DNA from: Mycobacterium sp. PSTR-4-N
Lineage (GTDB): Bacteria; Actinomycetota; Actinomycetes; Mycobacteriales; Mycobacteriaceae
Length of the DNA stretch: 64,000 nucleotides
Assembly: GCF_022348085.1 (NCBI RefSeq)
Contig: NZ_JAKRFN010000012.1
Location: forward strand, 62,001-126,000
Direction: 5' to 3'
Part shown: one piece after another, positions 61,595-64,000 of the stretch
Numbering within the stretch: position 1 is the stretch's first letter
How the letters are laid out: each line of letters starts with the position of its first letter
The notes under the pieces: model-generated
Told to the model about the DNA's origin: nothing
Seen by the model: only the letters and a program-made list of their open reading frames with translations
Database searches by the model: none
Program-made: the position numbers and the translations under genes

Positions 61595-61605
61595 TACATG
61601 GCTGC
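61595..61605 (+). repeat. Candidate integrase arm-type site, right end 1
   Basis: TACATGGCTGC, repeated at 61634-61644, inside the element just before attR, in the same orientation as the left-end copy. Confidence 0.5.
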
Positions 61606-61630
61606 GCCCCTACCTGCGAAGTCCCAGGTG

Positions 61631-61642
61631 GGGTACATGGCT
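61631..61642 (+). repeat. Candidate integrase arm-type site, right end 2
   Basis: GGGTACATGGCT, exact copy of 50937-50948, 11 bases before the attR core. Confidence 0.55.
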
Positions 61643-61652
61643 GCCTTGTACT

Positions 61653-61668
61653 AAATGAACTAAAACGT
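61653..61668. repeat. attR core: 16-bp direct repeat of the integrated element
   Basis: AAATGAACTAAAACGT, identical to 50852-50867. Beyond it, only 67 bases separate the element from the dctA start, the remnant of the split intergenic region. Confidence 0.88.
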
Positions 61669-61735
61669 GACCTGGCTCACGCGCTGACTGACCATCTTTT
61701 CAGACCACATCGTCACCCGAGTTCGGAGGAAGCAC

Positions 61736-63118
61736 ATGACCACCACCGTCGACCGGCCCCCCACACCGGACGCGCCGAAGCGGCGCGACCGCACCCACTG
61801 GCTCTACATCGCGGTCATCGTCGCGGTGATCGCCGGTGTCGGCGTCGGGATCGTCACCCCCGAGGTGGGCAAGAGCCTCGGCGTGCTCGGCACGATGTTC
61901 GTCGCGCTGATCAAGATGATGATCGCGCCGGTCATCTTCTGCACGATCGTGCTGGGCATCGGATCGGTGCGCAGGGCCGCGACCGTCGGCAAGGTCGGCG
62001 GGCTCGCATTCGTGTACTTCCTGGCGATGTCGACGTTCGCGTTGGCGATCGGTCTGGTCGTCGGCAACCTGCTGCACCCCGGCGCCGGCCTGAACGTCAG
62101 CTCGACCACGGCGGCCAAGGGCGCCGAACTCGCCGACAAGGCGCACGAGGCCGGCGGACTGATGGACTTCGTGCAGGGCATCATCCCCACGTCGATGTTC
62201 TCGGCGCTCACCGAAGGCAGCGTGCTGCAGGCGCTGTTCATCGCGCTGCTCGTCGGATTCGCGCTGCAGGCGCTGGGCAGCACGGGTGAGCCCATCCTGC
62301 GTGGTGTCGAGCATCTGCAGAAGCTGGTGTTCAAGGTCCTGAGCATGATCCTGTGGCTGGCACCGATCGGTGCGTTCGGCGCGATCGCCAACGTCGTCGG
62401 CCAGACCGGCTGGTCCGCGGTGGGGCAGCTGCTGACCCTGATGCTGGGCTTCTACATCACCTGCGCGATCTTCGTCTTCGGCATCCTCGGCTCCCTGCTG
62501 CGCGTGGTCTCCGGGATCTCGATCTTCAAGCTGGTGCGCTACCTCGCCCGCGAGTACCTGCTGATCGTGTCGACCTCATCGTCGGAGTCGGCCCTGCCCC
62601 GCCTCATCGCCAAGATGGAGCACATCGGCGTGGACCGCTCGACCGTCGGCGTGGTCGTGCCCACCGGCTACTCGTTCAATCTCGACGGCACAGCGATCTA
62701 CCTGACCATGGCGTCGCTGTTCATCGCCGGGGCGCTGGGCGACCCGCTGTCGATCCCCGAGCAGATCGGCCTGCTGGTGTTCATGATCGTCGCCTCCAAG
62801 GGTGCGGCCGGTGTGACCGGCGCGGGGCTCGCGACGCTGGCCGGCGGCCTGCAGGCCCACCGCCCCGACCTGCTGGACGGCGTCGGCCTGATCGTCGGCA
62901 TCGACCGGTTCATGTCCGAGGCGCGTGCGCTGACGAACTTCTCGGGCAACGCAGTGGCCACGCTGCTGGTCGGGTCGTGGACCCACACGATCGACAGGGC
63001 CAAGGTCGACGACGTGCTCGCCGGGCGCGATCCGTTCGACGAGCTGACAATGGTCGACGACGGACACGGCTCACGCGTTCAGGAGCCGCAACAGGAGAAG
63101 GTCCCTGCCGCGGTGTAG
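61736..63118 (+). CDS. dctA: Dicarboxylate/amino acid:cation symporter (DctA)
   Basis: A 460-residue member of the DAACS family with eight helices and two hairpins. 'VSTSSSESALPRLIAKME' is the serine-rich hairpin and 'PTGYSFNLDGTAIYLTMASL' the NLDGT substrate motif; DctA carries succinate, fumarate and malate. GGAGGA precedes ATG 61736. It stood next to the CitA/DcuS-type kinase before the element inserted. Confidence 0.92.
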   Translation: MTTTVDRPPTPDAPKRRDRTHWLYIAVIVAVIAGVGVGIVTPEVGKSLGVLGTMFVALIKMMIAPVIFCTIVLGIGSVRRAATVGKVGGLAFVYFLAMSTFALAIGLVVGNLLHPGAGLNVSSTTAAKGAELADKAHEAGGLMDFVQGIIPTSMFSALTEGSVLQALFIALLVGFALQALGSTGEPILRGVEHLQKLVFKVLSMILWLAPIGAFGAIANVVGQTGWSAVGQLLTLMLGFYITCAIFVFGILGSLLRVVSGISIFKLVRYLAREYLLIVSTSSSESALPRLIAKMEHIGVDRSTVGVVVPTGYSFNLDGTAIYLTMASLFIAGALGDPLSIPEQIGLLVFMIVASKGAAGVTGAGLATLAGGLQAHRPDLLDGVGLIVGIDRFMSEARALTNFSGNAVATLLVGSWTHTIDRAKVDDVLAGRDPFDELTMVDDGHGSRVQEPQQEKVPAAV

Positions 63119-63130
63119 GACGCGAGAGGA

Positions 63131-63165
63131 AAGACCCGGTCGGTGCTTCCCGGCCGGGTCTTTTC
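63131..63165 (+). terminator. Intrinsic terminator of dctA
   Basis: AAGACCCGG (63131-63139) pairs with CCGGGTCTT (63154-63162), and Ts continue to 63164. Thirteen bases after the dctA stop. Confidence 0.85.
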
Positions 63166-63185
63166 GTTGCGCTCTTTGCGCGAGA

Positions 63186-63234
63186 AGACGCGAACTCGAG
63201 CATGTCGCGCGGCGTGTCACTCGAGTTCGCGTCT
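63186..63234. repeat. 15-bp perfect inverted repeat
   Basis: AGACGCGAACTCGAG (63186-63200) and CTCGAGTTCGCGTCT (63220-63234) with a 19-base loop, between the dctA terminator and the convergent thiolase. It could be the thiolase terminator, a dispersed mycobacterial palindrome, or both. Confidence 0.75.
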
Positions 63235-63251
63235 GGTCGCCGGAAGCAACC

Positions 63252-64000
63252 TCAGCGGTCGGCGCGCTGATACGCCGTCACGACCGCCGCGCCGCCCAAC
63301 CCGATGTTGTGCTGCAACGCCGCGGTCACGCCATCGACCTGTCGCTTGTCGGCGTCACCGCGCAGTTGCCACGTCAACTCGCTGCACTGAGCCAGCCCGG
63401 TGGCGCCCAAGGGGTGGCCCTTGGAGATCAGACCGCCCGACGGGTTGACCACCCAGCGCCCGCCGTAGGTGGTGTCCTCGTCGTCGATCAGCTTCGGCGC
63501 CTCTCCCGGTCCGCACAGGCCCAGGGCTTCGTAGAGCAGCAGCTCGTTGGCCGAGAAACAGTCGTGCAGCTCGATCACCTGGAAGTCCTGCGGGCCGAGC
63601 CCGGACTGGTCGTACACCTTCTGCGCAGCCTGCACGTTCATGTCGTAGCCGATGATGTTGGCCGCGCTGCCGTCGAAGGTGGAGGCGAAGTCGGTGGTCA
63701 TCGACTGCCCGACGATCTCCACCGCCCGGCCCGACAGGCCGTGGCGATCCACGAACTCCTCACTGGCCAGCACGACGGCCGCCGACCCGTCCGAGGTCGG
63801 TGAGCACTGCAGCTTGGTCAGCGGATCGGAGATCATCTTCGCGGCCAGGATGTCGTCCAGGCTGTACTCGTCCTGGAACTGCGCATACGGATTGTTCACC
63901 GAGTGCTTGTGGTTCTTGAAGCCGATCTTGGCGAAGTGCTCGGCGGTGGTCCCGTACTTCTGCATGTGTTCGCGACCCGCAGCCCCGAACATCCACGGCG
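63252..64000 (-). CDS. SCP-x-type thiolase (5' cut by window edge)
   Basis: The C-terminal 248 or so residues of a thiolase: the '[19 protein letters not shown]' segment (typical of lipid-transfer/SCP-x thiolases), '[20 protein letters not shown]' with the catalytic histidine, and a final '[16 protein letters not shown]', with C replaced by I at the usual cysteine of the C-terminal GxG motif. The start is outside the window. Such thiolases act in sterol or branched-chain acyl-CoA breakdown. Confidence 0.85.
   Translation of the reverse strand, partial: PWMFGAAGREHMQKYGTTAEHFAKIGFKNHKHSVNNPYAQFQDEYSLDDILAAKMISDPLTKLQCSPTSDGSAAVVLASEEFVDRHGLSGRAVEIVGQSMTTDFASTFDGSAANIIGYDMNVQAAQKVYDQSGLGPQDFQVIELHDCFSANELLLYEALGLCGPGEAPKLIDDEDTTYGGRWVVNPSGGLISKGHPLGATGLAQCSELTWQLRGDADKRQVDGVTAALQHNIGLGGAAVVTAYQRADR

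Larger units (their letters stand above)
50852..61668. mobile_element. 10.8-kb integrated phage-satellite-like element
   Basis: Bounded by the 16-bp direct repeat. It holds a tyrosine integrase next to attL, candidate arm-type repeats at both ends, a chain of short overlapping genes including a replication-initiator-like protein, an HK97-type major capsid, a probable small-terminase protein, an HTH regulator, a DUF429 gene and a membrane-protein pair near attR. Visibly lower GC at third codon positions than its neighbours. No large terminase, portal, maturation protease, tail, holin or lysin is seen in about 10.8 kb. The size and the capsid plus small-terminase content match capsid-forming phage-inducible islands rather than an intact prophage; a decayed prophage is the alternative. 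Confidence 0.75.

Noticed and set aside
63131..63234. Reading the two hairpins after dctA as an att site or second element boundary
   Set aside because: The element's repeat ends at 61668 and no copy of these hairpins was found at the other side; one is a normal terminator.

Overview
The window looks like chromosome of a fast-growing mycobacterium (Mycolicibacterium-like). It has very GC-rich genes with strong G/C in third positions, an MmpS/MmpL pair, a WS/DGAT acyltransferase, a DUF222/HNH (13E12-type) protein, a DUF1023 hydrolase, a Ddn-like deazaflavin enzyme, an antigen-85-like membrane hydrolase and a WhiB protein. Neither edge is a natural boundary: an ABC-transporter ATPase is cut at the left and an SCP-x-type thiolase at the right. 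I see no tRNA, rRNA, CRISPR array or insertion sequence.

Region 1-12.4 kb holds housekeeping and metabolic genes (ABC ATPase, ZIP-like transporter, YihY/BrkB, DUF427, glutamate-synthase-like FMN protein, PoxB-like TPP enzyme, GIY-YIG protein). It is followed by a malonate locus: MadL and MadM transporter subunits, a single protein fusing malonyl-CoA decarboxylase to malonyl-CoA synthetase, and a divergent GntR regulator with a palindromic operator candidate. Region 12.4-30 kb holds envelope and lipid genes: Ag85-like hydrolase, WhiB, Tat-exported acetamidase/formamidase, WS/DGAT, lipoprotein plus DUF1023 hydrolase, DUF222/HNH, TetR-MmpS-MmpL, and small secreted proteins. Region 30-43.5 kb has a LysR regulator divergent from a hydrolase/isochorismatase/DUF1348 operon, a phosphatidylserine-decarboxylase-like protein coupled to an M42 peptidase, a glutamine-type ABC transporter, a ClC channel, and a yybP-ykoY manganese riboswitch upstream of a GDT1-family Mn exporter. 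Region 43.5-48.6 kb is a signalling cluster: a B12-binding protein with a CarH-like Wx9EH motif coupled to a GAF-SpoIIE phosphatase, two STAS proteins, CsbD and a beta-propeller.

The main discovery is at 50852-61668. A 10.8-kb integrated element is bounded by a perfect 16-bp direct repeat and has split the intergenic region between a CitA/DcuS-type kinase (with its response regulator) and the dicarboxylate transporter dctA that they probably control. The element has a tyrosine integrase with candidate arm sites at both ends, a chain of overlapping small genes including a phage replication-initiator-like protein and zinc-ribbon-like proteins, an HK97-type major capsid protein, a probable small-terminase-like protein, a DUF429 protein, an HTH regulator, and a coupled pair of membrane proteins next to attR. 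No large terminase, portal, protease, tail or lysis gene is visible. This gene set suits a capsid-forming phage satellite (cf-PICI-like) rather than a complete prophage. The DUF429 gene and the membrane pair are the best cargo or anti-phage candidates. To the right of the element are dctA with an intrinsic terminator, a 15-bp inverted repeat and the cut thiolase.
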